Below are positions 1 through 12,418 of a DNA stretch of 64,000 nt, in pieces. The notes below the pieces were generated by a model, which worked only from the letters and a program-made list of their open reading frames with translations, made no database searches and was not told where the DNA came from. The stretch spans positions 148,501 to 212,500 of the forward strand of contig JAIGNY010002236.1 of assembly GCA_020152595.1 (NCBI GenBank), given 5' to 3'. The translations under genes and the position numbers were made by a program. Source of the stretch: Chiridota heheva (taxonomy: Eukaryota > Echinodermata > Holothuroidea > Apodida > Chiridotidae). Numbering within the stretch: the first letter of the stretch is position 1; the number at the start of each line of letters is the position of its first letter.

Positions 1-2240
1 CAAATGACTTCATGCCCCTAGTGACTTCATGCCCCTAGTGACTTTATGCCCCTAGTGACTTCATGCCCCTAGTGACTCCATGCCCCTAGTGACTCCATGC
101 CCCTAGTGACTCCATGCCCCTAGTGACTCCATGCCCCTAGTGACTCCATGCCCCTAGTGACTCCATGCCCCTAGTGACTCCATGCCCCTAGTGACTTCAT
201 ACCCCTAGTGACTTCATGCCCCTAATGACTTCATGCCCCTAGAGACTTCATGCCCCTAGTGACTTCATGCCCCTAATGATTTCATTCCCCTAGTGACTTC
301 ATGCCCTGAGCAACTTCATGCCCCTAATGACTTCATGCCCCTAGTGACTTCATTTTACTAGTGATATCATGCCCCCAGTAATGTGTGAACCATGATTCAA
401 ACACCCTTGACTTCATGCCCCTAGTGATGAGTTAACTATGATTCACACACCCTTAACTTCATGCCCCTAGTGATGTGTTAAGTGTGATTCGCACACCCTT
501 GACTTCATATCTCTAGTGATGTGTTACCTATGATTCACACACCCTTGACTTCATGCCCCTAGTGATGTGTTAACTGTGATTCACAAACCCTTGACTTCAT
601 GCCCCTAGTGATGTGTTAACTGTGATTCACACACTTTTCACTTCATGCCCCTAGTGATGTGTAAACTGTGATTCACCCACCCTTTACTTCATGCCCCTAG
701 TGATGTGTTAACTGTGATTCACACACCCTATACTTCATGCCCCTAGTGATGTGTAAACTGTGATTCACACACCTTTTACTTCATGCCCCTAGTGATGTGT
801 TAACTGTGATTCACACACCCTTGACTTCATGCCCCTAGTGATATGTTAACTGTGATTCACACACTTTTTACTTCATGCCCCTAGTGATGTGTAAACTGTG
901 ATTCACTCACCCTTTACTTCATGCCCCTAGTGATGTGTTAACTGTGATTCACACACCCTTTACTTCATGCCTCTAGTGATGTGTTAACTATGATTCACAC
1001 ACCCTTGACTTCATGCCTCTAGTGATGTGTTAACCGTGATTCACACACCCTTGACTTCATGCCCCTAGTGATGTGTTAACTGTGATTCACACACTTTTTA
1101 CTTCATGCCCCTAGTGATGTGTAAACTGTGATTCACCCACCCTTTACTTCATGCCCCTAGTGATGTGTTAACTGTGATTCACACACCCTTGACTTCATGC
1201 CCCTAGTGATATGTAAACTGTGATTCACACACCTTTTACTTCATGCCCCTAGTGATGTCTTAACTGTGATTCACACACCCTTTACTTCATGCCCCTAGTG
1301 ATATGTTAACTGTGATTCACACACTTTTTACTTCATGCCCCTAGTGATGTGTAAACTGTGATTCACTCACCCTTTACTTCATGCCCCTAGTGATGTGTTA
1401 ACTGTGATTCACACCCCCTTTACTTCATGCCTCTAGTGATGTGTTAACTATGATTCACACACCCTTGACTTCATGCTCCTAGTGATGTGTTAACTGTGAT
1501 TCACACACCCTTGACTTCATGTCCCTAGTGATGTGTTAACCGTGATTCACACACCCTTTACTTCATGCCCCTAGTGACATGTTAAATTTGATTCACACAC
1601 CCTTGACTTCATGCCCCTAGTGATGTGTTAACCATGATTCACACACCCTTGACTTCATGCTCCTAGTGATGTGTTAACCGTGATTCACACACCCTTTACT
1701 TCATGCCCCTAGTGATGTGTTAACTGTGATTCACACACCCTTGACTTCACGCCCCTAGTGATGTGTTAACTGTGATTCACACACCCTTGACTTCATGCCC
1801 CTAGTGATGTGTTAACCGTGATTCACAAACCCTTGACTTCATGCCCCTAGTGATGGGTTAACTGTGATTCACACACCCTTGACTTCACGCCCCTAGTGAT
1901 GTGTTAACTGTGATTCACACACCCTTGACTTCATGCCCCTAGTGATGTGTTAACCGTGATTCACAAACCCTTGACTTCATGCCTCTAGTGATGTGTTAAC
2001 TGTGATTCACACACCCTTTACTTCATGCCCCTAGTGATGTGTTAACTGTGATTCACACACCCTTGACTTCATGCCTCTGGTAATGTGTGAACTGTGATTC
2101 ACACACCCTTTACTTCATACCCCTAGTGATGTGTTAACTGTGATTCACACACCCTTGACTTCATGCCCCTAGTGTAAGTTACCGTGATTTACACACCCTT
2201 GACTTCATGCCCCTAGTAATGTGTTAACTGTGATTCACAC
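1..2240. repeat. Satellite array, 17-bp then 46-bp units
   Basis: Positions 1-360 repeat a 17-bp unit (cttcatgcccctagtga). From about 400 to 2,240 the same core is embedded in a 46-bp unit that adds tgtgttaactgtgattcaca and caccctt, about 40 copies. Units differ by scattered substitutions (tta/taa, gac/tac before ttcatg). The array runs off the left edge of the window. No coding potential. Confidence 0.97.
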
Positions 2241-2260
2241 GCACACATATTCAGTCTAGT

Positions 2261-2884
2261 GACATTTTGAGAGCAAACACTGCAGCAGCAATAAACAAAT
2301 TTACTCAATATGAAACCTCAAACACAATGTGTACTTTGCAAAAAATTGTGAAAAAAAGACATCGATCCAAAAGAAATATTTCTTTCTTGTAATTCCAAAG
2401 AGCTGATTTGTAGCAATATACCGTGGACAGGGTCGAATGAGCATAACTGGCTACAGAGAGTTGAACGCTCGATTAAGCATTACAAATCTGGTTAATTTGT
2501 ATTTAATTTGTAGCTTTATGTGTATAATATTTCCTACAAACACACTGATTGTACAGTAATAAAATGTACAGTAGTTATGATCACACGAGCAGAAAATGAA
2601 GGCAAACAATTTTGTGTAGGCTGAAATGGCTCAAATCTGCAAAAACGAAATATTCACTATTTTCTTGTACAGTACTGTACGACTGAATTTGGAGACACTC
2701 CCAAGCGCTTTGAAATTCAGGGGGTCTACTTTGTGACAGTAACATGTGCACCTCCTCCATCAATCATACTGTATGTTATCTTAAAGCATCATAAAGCTTT
2801 GTAATATTCGTATAACTCAAGTCAAATTAAACCCAGTAGCTGACTGATACTGTAGCTTTTATCAGAAAAATCAAAGGAAGTTAA
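2261..2884. other. No gene seen
   Basis: Unremarkable A+T-rich sequence between the satellite and the foldback element. Short open frames have no recognisable protein signature. Confidence 0.6.
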
Positions 2885-3850
2885 AGGAATATTCCCATGT
2901 TTTTTGAAGGAATATTCCCATGTTTTTTTAAGGAAAATCCGATGTTTTTTAAGAAATATTTCCATGTTTTTAAAGGAATATTCCCATGTTTTTTAAAGGA
3001 ATATTCCCATGTTTTTTAAAGAAAAATTCCCATGTTTTTCAAAGAAAAATTCCCATGTTTTTTAAAGGAATATTCCCATGTTTTTTTTTTGTAACCTTTC
3101 ATAAGAAAGAGAGCAATTTTAAGAAACAATTTAGTACAAAACTCATTCCTACCGGGAGATATTCAAATTGTAAAGTTAACAATAAATGGCAATAAACGAA
3201 TAGGAAAAGGCTCAGTATGACATCACAGCAACACATTCTCCCACAAAGTTGATGTATTTCATTAAAATCTATCATCTTTTTTATTAGTAAAACCTGCTAG
3301 AATAATAAATTGATGAAAGTTAGGTATTTATATACATTGCCAAATATACCCTAATACAATAACTTTTGGAAAATTGTTTCTAATCATAACAGAAACAACT
3401 AAGTAACGTTGAGAGAAACACATAAACATTTGCAATGCAAATGTCTCTATGACATCATCAAACATGAATTCATCATACTGTACAAAAACTTTAAAACACA
3501 ATTGGGAAATCTTTAAAAATCCATATCTTCTGAACGGAACATGATATCAACCTGATTTTTGTACCAAATTGACTTTAAAAGTATGCTCTTTCAAATAAAA
3601 TTTTACAAAAAAAACCTGAGAATAGTAAAAAAAAACATAGGAATATTTTTAAAAAAAACATGGAATATTTAGATAAAAAACCATGGGAATATTACAAAAA
3701 AAGAATATTACAAAAAAAGCATGGGAATATTACAAAAAACAGGAATATAAAAACATGGGAATATTATTAAAAAACATGGGAATATTAGGTAAAACCATGG
3801 GAATATTACAAAAAAACATGGGAATATTACAACAAAACATGGGAATATTT
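2885..3850. mobile_element. Foldback element with tandemly repeated arms
   Basis: The left arm (2,885-3,090) is a run of a unit containing ggaatattcccatgtttttt. The right arm (3,625-3,850) is the same unit in inverse orientation (aaaaaacatgggaatatt). Inward of these the inverted match continues in degraded form: gtaacctttcataagaaaga matches the inverse of the stretch around 3,570-3,610, and both sides carry a gatat motif and a TGACATCA motif. This is a non-autonomous foldback element about 970 bp long. It carries no coding sequence. Confidence 0.75.
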
Positions 3851-6160
3851 CTTTAAATTTATATCATTTACATTTAATGATCAGAAACAAATCTGAAGTT
3901 TCAGGTTAAAGAAGCTCTCGACCGTCTTGTTGTGATAATTTGTAGGCATTTTGTCAACATCCAATCAAATCTTGCGATCCGTTTTTCGTGGAATTAATCT
4001 TAATGAAAGTTCGTTTACTCGCCGAGAGCTCTCAAAGAAAGTCTGTTTACTCACAGAGTGCTCTTGAATGTTCACTGTGTGTGTTCATATGTAACTCAAC
4101 TCATGCACACATTAAACAGTTAAGCCACTTGAAGTTCTAGTCTTTTCTCCTTCTGCTGGTATAGTATAAACTAATGATAGTGACAAAATCATGGGGGCTA
4201 CATTAAACTTATAACTTGATATTTTTAGCCGATAAAGAAGCCCGGGCCTAGGTAGTCAGATAACATTTAACTGTAGTATACGCTATATATAGCCACTACA
4301 TGGCTGTTATACACAGTCAGAAAATGCTATATACCTTATAACATTGAAACTGCTGCAGTGGCTTATCATAGGCGCGTAAAAGAATTTCGACTATGCGCTA
4401 GAAAAACTAAGCCTTTCTGCAACGTTTGCAGGTCAACTTTTGACAATGCCTTTTATCATCATGGATCTCTTTTATGAAATACAAAATAAATAGATATATG
4501 CAATGATACTATATTGAGACGTTCACTTACGTTTTGTGCGTGAGTTTAATAAAGAAATTTGAAAATTTGTTTTGTATAAGAGCCTTCGCTACTGACTTAA
4601 TTAGTTTAAAACAGCGCCTTGGATGGATGTACATGTATCTAATTAGTTGAAAAGTTGTCGAACAATAGAGGGACGGTGAAGTCAACGTGAATATAGCATT
4701 AAATCAAACACTGCGCGCATTTACTCACAAACATTTTCAAAATACCAGTGCCAGTACTCTCGGGTGATACGCGCACTTATTGCATGTGTATGCGTTTCCT
4801 AAAGTGAGGGATTTGCAAAGTAATCAAAAAGTCATTTCTTCCATAATTTAGATAGGTTTAAAAAAAAAAATTATGTACAAAGTGTTCATCATTTCATTCG
4901 TAACTTAGTTTGAAAGATACTTTCAAGAAAGTTTCAAGACGCAAATGAAATCAAAATCATAGCTCGTACTTTTGTCAGTTTTGACAAGGGTTTTTATTTT
5001 ATGATCTGTGTTATTTGTTGTTGTCTGAGTTGTTTTCAACATTACGGGTGTATTGTGCGTTGTCTCACTCAGTATGCAAGTATTGCCTTGCAAGTAATGC
5101 CCACTGAGTAAGGTGTTTATCTCACTACGGCCTAGGAGGATTTGGCTAATACTGTAGGCTAGAAGTATGACCGAGTATTAAGCTGTAACGTTAGTGTATT
5201 TCAAAATATCATGTCCTAATGTTACACTTGTCTAACAACACAGTAAGCCTTCAAGTAAGAACTCCTCGTTGATTTATTACCAAATGACAAATGAAATGCA
5301 TTCCAACGTGAAAAGACGCCAACTCAAAGAAAAGTTTATTGCGTGAATACGTTTACAAAAAAAAAATGGTAACAAAAAAAACTTCCTGTGCATTTGTGAA
5401 GTCCTAACAATTGGCAGAGTACCCTACACAGCCACATGTAGGCATATGTGCATGACCAACAACACAGCAAAGCTATGAATATTCATATCCAAAAAGGCTG
5501 TATAAGAAGCCTATACAAGACACCCACTGCATTATTTATGAGTCTCCAATAAAATACGCCCTTATTTTTTCGGCTGAGTGCTTTAAAATACCATGCAGAC
5601 TAATTTTGATTGATATAAACATACATTAATTAGTATTCTCAATGAATTAATGACAGGTATTGCAAACAACAAGCTGTTTTTAGTCTAACATACAATATGG
5701 CTTTTGTTGGTGCTTTTTGTCTATAAATCTCTGAATAATTGTGCTCCTAATTATGTTAATAATCTTCTTGTCAAGTGTAATCCAACATGTATTCTTCTTT
5801 CTCACAATATGTCCAGACCTGCCAACCTTTAGGATAACCAAACTGTATTCTGGAACTACAAAAGTTGTATTTTTGATAAAAAAGACTTTACTCTTTAAAC
5901 AAAATGTACAAAACAAAGGTTTACAGTAGCTGAAAAAAAATTACCACTGTACTTTCAGTTTCTCTTATTGTACGATTCTGAATCGGTTAAGTCGGTAAAA
6001 TCAATCCTTCATGAGAACATGAACACCAACCGAGCGTAAAAAGTATGAGCTAAAAAAAATATATATATATAAAAATAAATAAATCGTATTCTGGTGCCAA
6101 AAAACGTACAATCGTATTCTCAACATTTTCCCGTATTAAATACCGCAAAATCGTACTAGT
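3851..6160. other. No gene seen
   Basis: A+T-rich sequence without recognisable coding, RNA or repeat structure apart from short homopolymers. Overlapping short frames on both strands at 5,680-5,929 mirror each other and have no protein-like composition. Confidence 0.55.
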
Positions 6161-6480
6161 TGGCAGGTCTGTATGTCCCTTCTCAAAGAATCTAAAGCTA
6201 ATCGGGTGTGGAGTAAGATCTTTTTCTGTTGCAGCTCCATGTATTAAGAATAAATTACCTCATGAACTCAGACTTGCCCCAAATAATAATTTATTTAATG
6301 AAGAAGAATCTTAAAACTTATCTGATGACTATGGCTGATGATCTCCTTTAATTATGCTACTTTATATTGTCTCTTGTTATACACTATACTTGTTATGTTC
6401 TACACTATATTTGTTTTTCTGCACCTTGAGCGCTCTGCCGAGTGGATATGTGTGCATTTAAAATCTGCATTATTATTACT
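6160..6480 (+). pseudogene. 3' end of a non-LTR retrotransposon (RT C-terminus relic)
   Basis: Broken frames read GVxxSFSVAAPCIKNKLPHE and LRLAPN, matching the RSFSVAAPxLWNxLPxELR tail of CR1/L2-type reverse transcriptases. The untranslated end, with cttgagcgctctgccgagtg, runs straight into an (ATT)n tract, as expected for the 3' tail of such elements. It is heavily truncated at the 5' side. Confidence 0.65.
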
Positions 6481-6800
6481 ATTATTATTATTATTATTAT
6501 TATCATTATTATTATCATTATTTTAATTTTTTTTTAGTAGTAGTAGTAGTAGTAGTACTAGTAGTAGTAGTAGTAGTAGTTATCAATTAATCATTATTAT
6601 TATCATTATTATTATCATTATTATTTATTAATATCATTATTATTATCATCATTATCATCATTATTATCATTATTATTATTATTATCATTATCATTATTAT
6701 CATCATTATTATTATTATCATCATTCTCATTATCATTCTCATTATCATTCTCATTATTATTGCGTTGTCATTGTCGTTATCTTATTGTTATTATTATTAT
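6465..6800. repeat. ATT/ATC/TAG microsatellite
   Basis: A long imperfect trinucleotide tract (ATT, TAG and ATC units), probably expanded from the 3' tail of the adjoining retroelement. Confidence 0.95.
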
Positions 6801-7800
6801 CATGGCCTTCAGAGTCACTTTTTGCTCATACAGAGGAAATGTTTTTCCCTTTTTCTTCTTCATCAAATAGGTTTGAGAGGAATTTTATCTTGTAATTTTT
6901 AAGTTTCACGTGAAATATTTTGTAAAACAAAACAAAAATTAAAATTTCAGTTTTTGCTCGTTCTACTTAGTATAAGGCCTATGATTACCATTTTAAGCAT
7001 GCATGCCATTAACAATCATACAAAATTAGACGAAACTTTTCTTTAAGTGTATAAATCAACAACAATTTTTTTTTTTAACTTCTTTCCAAACTGAGTCAAA
7101 TTTAATATCATCAAACATGTTAAATAAATTTAAACATTCATTCATTGATTCAAAACAAGTACAATTATCACCCATAAAACGTATCTCAAACAAACTACAC
7201 AAATTAGAAGAGAAAAATATTTCTGAATCAATCTTGCCCAACATGACTTCACACACAACAATATTTCATTCACAACTCATGCAATCAAGTACCCTCGCCG
7301 TTTGTTGCTAGGCAACCAGCCCTCCAACGTCTGCTCATGAAAAACAACACATCTGCTGTGCAGTTACAAAATAAAAGGGCATATCTTCATTACGATATAT
7401 TTTCCGACTGATGAGATCAGCATGACGTCAATAGTGTATGAAAGTGGCCTCATAATTTCCACAAACAGCTTGCAATAATCTAGCAGTTACGATTTCCTGA
7501 AAATTAGCATTAAACATATAATTTCAGATCCATCTGACTTGTAAGTTTAAGGAATAGAGCATGAGAGAGTGTATCGTGGTTAATTCATTGAAGTTGTTTT
7601 TGATATTTTTATTGTTTTTGCGTATACTGACCAAAAAAAACACATTTTCTTGAAATTTGTGTGTACAGACCTAGAGTGATCTTTGTTTTTTAGCACAGCA
7701 ACAAAACCATTTATCACTCAAAGATTGCTCTCCCTCACCCCCCATCCTCTTCTTTTGAGAAATGATGTAGCTTTTTACTCGTCATGCGTTTTCATAACTT
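6801..7800. other. No gene seen
   Basis: A+T-rich sequence. A pair of short antisense frames near 7,056-7,311 has no family resemblance. No splice-bounded coding segment was recognised. Confidence 0.5.
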
Positions 7801-7802
7801 TA

Positions 7803-8150
7803 AAGGGCTGTCACGATATGTTCATTATCATATATTTGTGATTGATTTTTTCCATGATATTCAAAAGCACTGAGACCAACATATATTGGTACACCGTTTT
7901 GACATGATGCAAACTGCATATTAAAGCAAACATATGTGAAACAGAATCTCAGGAACAATTTAAACTTGTATGACATTTTTAACTAAACATTTGCCGCATA
8001 TATTCTTATCCCACAGGGGATGGGGAGGGGACACTTCCATATATGAGGTACATATATGTGCTGCCGAAGCAGGTTCTTTTCTTTGCATCATTTTCATGAT
8101 GGTTGTCTTTTTTTCATCATTTTTGTAGTGCAGGGTCCAAAAAATATTGT
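7803..8150. mobile_element. Degraded TIR element of the GCTGTCACGATA family
   Basis: It starts agggctgtcacgatatg and carries an internal stretch (gcatattaaagcaaa, then gtgaaacagaatc and atttgcc) that aligns with 14,430-14,515. It represents the same family as the element at 14,274 but without the nested insertion. The right end is not clear. Confidence 0.5.
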
Positions 8151-8169
8151 TTTACTCTAGTTAACTTCG

Positions 8170-8460
8170 TACTGCTGGTCAATTTTGCAAACTGATCTGG
8201 ATAAGTTAGTTTCTTGATCCCAAACATGGCAGATGTCATTCAATGTTGATAAATGCAAAGTTATTCATTTTGGTCAGAGCATTTTGGCTTCTGATTACTG
8301 CATGAATGCTTCAAATGGGGTAAACGTTTATTTTCTTCTGCTGCCCCCTTTTTATGGAACAGACTTCCAGACAACATCAAATTTAGTCCTTCTCTCAATT
8401 CTTTTAAATCATCATTAAAGACATTCCTCATGTGTTCTGATTCTGTTCAATTTTAAGCTT
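8170..8460 (+). pseudogene. Non-LTR reverse transcriptase relics (CR1-like)
   Basis: Frames read DLDKLVS, a stop where Trp is usual, then MSFNVDKCKVIHFGQ, the conserved motif of CR1-like RT thumb regions. A second piece reads LWNRLPDNIKFSPSLNSFKS, then SLKTFL, which is the C-terminal end of a similar RT. The intervening RT residues are missing, so two truncated or deleted copies are fused. It is non-functional. Confidence 0.75.
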
Positions 8461-9179
8461 ACATTTGTTCTTGTATGTATGTATTTTGCAGTATTTTAAC
8501 AATTATTTTTGTTCACTTCGTTTCACAATAATTGTTGTGTCGCTGTGCCATGAGCATCACTTCTGATGGATAACGGGCGCATAACAAGTATTCATTATTA
8601 TTATTATCATTATCTTGGTTGTGTTGATCAAAAAAGGGATCTACAATCTTGGACAAAATTCGTTTAAACACATTTTCGTAATAATATGTGCTGTTTTTCA
8701 TGAAGCTACTTTTCTATTGTAAATTATTTCACATTTAGAAGCCAGAAATGCTGGAATTTTTTTTCTCTGTTGCTTCTTCAATCTCTACTCTTTCAATTGT
8801 AATTAATATTTTAGAATGTTAAGGACATTTGTATTAATTCATTGACACCGCTAGTGTCCCCCTCCCCCTACCTCACTATATCAATTGTCCTCCCCTCCCC
8901 CTCCCCATTCAATGTTGGCTGTTGTTACTGTTTATTCCTGGAAATGACGTTAAGAAAGAAAGAAATTCAACATTGAAAAGGGGGGAGGGGGTAGGGGTTA
9001 CAATTCTCGAGAGAAAAATATTAAAGAAACATAACACTATACCATATGTACTGTAGTTCTCAAAAAGCTGAAGTGTTCCAACAGTTATGTCCAAGATTGT
9101 AGGTGTATTGTCATCACTAGCAATATGAAGCCATCTAAACAGTGTGCTTTAGCAGCTGCAAGGGCAAATACTGTACGAT

Positions 9180-9785
9180 GCTTGGTTTGATTAACATAAA
9201 TTTGTGTTATCTTGGTAGAGAGATTGTTCTTAATTTGTATAAGCAGTTAGGCCTCATCTTGAGTATGCTATTCAGGCTCGGAGTCCCTTTTAAGAGAGGG
9301 AAAAGTTCATTTTGGAGCAGGTTCAGTGAAGAGCCATTAGACTTATTCCCGACGTAAAGGAATCTCTCTTATTATGAATTTAGGTCGGAATTCTTGGTTT
9401 GACCACGCTTAAGTTGAGAAAAGTACGTTACGATATGATTCATGTTTTTAAATTCCTATATGGTAGTGATGCTTTGACTTCCTGTACTTTCTTGCATGTT
9501 TCAGCTAATCCTCATGTGACACGTGGTAGCAGTTTGAAGTTGACCATAGACCTCTCACGAATAGATATTCAGCATTTTAGCTTTTCGCAAAAAGTAGTTC
9601 AGGAGTGGAATGGTTTTCCCGAGTGGGTAGTTAGCTCCATTTCTGTTCGCAATTTCAAGGTCAACATTGATAAGTTCTTTACTAACTCTGGGCATCTTGG
9701 ATTTTTTTTTTTTTAGTGGTGGTGGTGTTTGTTTGGGCTTTTTATGGAGTGACTAACCCTTCTTAGCCCGCCGTAATCTTGTTAT
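9180..9785 (+). pseudogene. CR1-like non-LTR retrotransposon, RT C-terminal relic
   Basis: Across three frames the text reads VRPHLEYAIQARSPF, then LEQVQ, RLIPD, TTLKLRKVRYDMIHVFKFLY, TRGSSLKLTIDLSRIDIQHF and SFSQKVVQEWNGFPEWVVSS. This order (VRPxLEYAxQAW, LEQVQRRATRLIP, FFSxRVVxEWNxLPExVVxA) is diagnostic for CR1-type reverse transcriptases. Frameshifts and in-frame stops show it is dead. The last 105 codons remain open (9,399-9,716). Confidence 0.88.
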
Positions 9786-10144
9786 GTTATGTTAATTTTT
9801 ACAATATTTTTTGTTGAATACTCGATTACCGCAGATATCAAAATTAACTTCTTTCAAACTGCTGTTTCCATTTCAAAGCTTGTTCAGGCTTATTCACTTT
9901 TTGAATTTCCTCATTCTTTCAGGGTTGCATGGAGAATATATTCTGTCTGTAGCTCTGAGGTGATTTTAATGTTGGAATTAGATTTGTTTCTTTTCCTGGC
10001 TGTAATAATTGAAACTGTATAATCAGAAATGTATCTATCATTTTAAAGCTTGGGCAATATATCGATATTCAATATATTTTGATATTGACCCATATCGATA
10101 TGGCTGATATTGATTTCAAGGGTCATATCGGTATAATGTTCTTT

Positions 10145-10730
10145 GGTACACATGTCAGCATACAGTACATCAGTACAAGACAAAGAAGGCACCACTGACA
10201 GGAGCCGGATAATATACCGGAGCCGGATAGTATATTGGTACACATGTCAGCATGCAGTACATCAGTACAACACAAGGAAGGCACCACTGACAGGAGCCGG
10301 ATAATATACTGGAGCCGGATGATATATTGGTACACATGTCAGCATGCTGTACATCAGTACACCACAACACAAGGAAGGCACCACTGATAGGAGCCAGATA
10401 TTATACCAGCGCCGGATAATATGTTGGTACACACATTAGCATGTAGTACATTAGCACCACTAACAGGAACCGAATAATATACCGGAGCCGGATAGTATAT
10501 TGGTACACATGTCAGCATGCAGTACATCAGTGCAACACAACACAAGGAAGGCACCACTGACAGGAGCCGGATAATATACCAGAGCCGGATAGTATATTGG
10601 TACACATGTCAGTATGCAGTACATCAGTACAACACAACACAAGGAAGGCACCACTGACAGGAGCTGGATAATATACCGGAGCCAGATAATATATTGGTAC
10701 ACATGTCAGCATGCAGTACATCAGCACACT
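10145..10730. repeat. 92-97-bp tandem array inside the hAT-like element
   Basis: Seven units begin with ggtacacatgtcagcatg. Unit starts at 10,145, 10,237, 10,329, 10,426, 10,502, 10,599 and 10,696 give spacings of 92, 92, 97, 76, 97 and 97 bp. Each unit contains two or more copies of ggagccggataatatac. A further partial unit lies at 11,155-11,280, beyond the nested MITE. The open frames on the minus strand here are only translations of the repeat. Confidence 0.95.
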
Positions 10731-10734
10731 AAAC

Positions 10735-11154
10735 AGACCCCTAGCTTGATTTAAAAAGGGGCAGATTGCTAGACATGTTGAGGGGCACATTAATGTACAT
10801 GCAAAGCACTGCATCTTTTCGGCATGGCTTCCAGAGGCCCCTTAAGGCTCAATCCCATGGTGAAGAAGCTCTGGGATTTTAGCTATAATCATACCTCAGA
10901 ATGAAACTATTCTGATTGATAAGGACAAATTCTCCTGTTTTTTTATGAGTGAAAGAGAACAATTGCTTACTATGCTATCATTCTGTGTTCTGTATCCATG
11001 TAAGGTATTTATTTATGAGGTTAATTAAGATTATTAAGTTTGAAAAAAAATAATGTATACAAAAATTCTCATAAGGGGCAGGGCAGACCCCAGGAGGCAG
11101 GATGGGCTCACGGAGGGGCAGGGTGGGCAGCCCTTATAAAACAGCAAAGCTAGT
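10735..11154. mobile_element. MITE nested in the tandem array (CAGACCCCTAGCTT family)
   Basis: It starts agacccctagcttgattt, and its interior matches, in inverse orientation, the element at 14,522-14,907 (shared stretches include the ggacaaattctc and tatccatgtaaggtat regions and ctcataaggggcagg). The far terminus is degraded (aaagctagt). Array sequence resumes immediately after it, so it was inserted into the array. Confidence 0.75.
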
Positions 11155-11461
11155 AACAGGAGCCGGATAAAATACCGGTATACACGTCAGTATGCAGTAC
11201 AATTATGGAGATACTCCCAAATAGTATCTACATGGTACAACACACCACAAAGGAAGGCATGACTGACAGGAGCCGGTTATTTATTTCAAAATCATGAAAG
11301 TTCATACCCCAATTTCTAAGAAGAACTTGTTATCACAGACTAAACACAGCTTAAGTACAGTATGATGCTATTTTCAGTATTTTGCATATGTATTTCAATA
11401 ATATCAATATTTTTCAGGCAATTAATCGATATTGCATAATGATCAATATCGCCCAAGCTTA

Positions 11462-12087
11462 ATCATTTTCAGCCATGATTTAAAGCCATTTTTTATGCAT
11501 CAAAAACAAGAAATCTACAGAGCTTCTGGGGTTTTGCCCCTGGACTCCAGATTATTGCCAGAATTTTCTCTAACAAAAATTATCCTGAAATGAAAAGGGG
11601 AATTTTTTTCTGCCTATTCAGAAATGGTAACGTAAATGCTAACCTGGTTTGATTTTAACATTATGATTTAAATAAACTAAATTATCATCTTTTCAGCACT
11701 TTAATTTTTGAACTTTTTTGCCATTTTGGGGCATTAAAAACAAGAAGTCTGCAGAGCTTGCGGGCTTTCAGTACATTTTTGGTGCCGCTTCTCCCTCCCC
11801 CCAAACATTTTCTTCCTCTTAACCAATGTGCCCTCACCCCCTCCCCCCACCCCCTCTTACAAAAAAAAAAAAAAAAAAAACCTGGCAACGCCACCGTTTA
11901 CCTTTATATTTCTTTAGAGAGATTTGAATTTGGAAAGATGCATTGCAGGGTTACAATGACAAAAATCTCCCGATTGGAAGATCTCCCGATTGGGAGATCT
12001 CTCGTTTGGAAGCGTGGACCTAACTGTTCATATTGTAAATCAATGCTCTCTAATTTGCATCCTTACATTCTGTAAGAAACCAAAAAC
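11462..12087. other. No gene seen
   Basis: Contains an A-rich tract near 11,860-11,880 and C-rich stretches. Open frames crossing them are low-complexity translations. Confidence 0.5.
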
Positions 12088-12418
12088 AGCTTCTATTTTC
12101 AAAATGGATTTCTATTGTCAAAATGGATTTCTATTATCAAAATGGATTTCTATTATTAAAATGGTTTCTATTGTCAAAATAGATTTCTTTTGTCAAAATG
12201 GATTTCTATTGTCAAAATGGACTGTTATAAGGCCTTCACATTACCATTATACTCCTTTTTGGTGATTAATAAACTCTGTACCAGAATAGCTAACAAAATT
12301 AGTGCTTGCTATTCTGGTACAGAGTTTATCAAGTACCAAAAAAAGGAGTATAATGGTAATGTGAGGGCTTTATTCCAGTCCATTTTGATAATAGAAATCC
12401 ATTTTGAAAATAGAAGCT
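12088..12418. mobile_element. Foldback MITE, family F1, copy 1
   Basis: Two arms of about 110-160 bp run agcttctattttcaaaatgg, attaccattatactcctttt, aactctgtaccagaatagc, and back through the inverse. The left arm has an internal expansion of the tcaaaatggatttctattg unit. The same structure occurs at 35,958 and 45,550, with a half copy at 58,690. It would fold into a near-perfect hairpin. It is non-coding. Confidence 0.9.

Larger units (their letters stand above)
10045..11461. mobile_element. hAT-like non-autonomous element with 8-bp target duplication
   Basis: Termini are aaagcttgggcaatat at the left and atatcgcccaagctta at the right. Both are flanked by the identical 8-bp sequence ATCATTTT (10,037-10,044 and 11,462-11,469), as made by hAT-type transposases. 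Subterminal regions are rich in ATCGATAT motifs. The interior consists mostly of a tandem array and a nested MITE, listed separately. No transposase frame is present. Confidence 0.85.

Noticed and set aside
1..2240. CRISPR-like array of regular repeats
   Set aside because: There are no unique spacers between repeats. The whole unit is repeated, and the genome is eukaryotic.
10043..10814. Several overlapping minus-strand frames rich in Cys, Tyr and Pro
   Set aside because: They translate the 92-97-bp array in different frames. There is no consistent protein.
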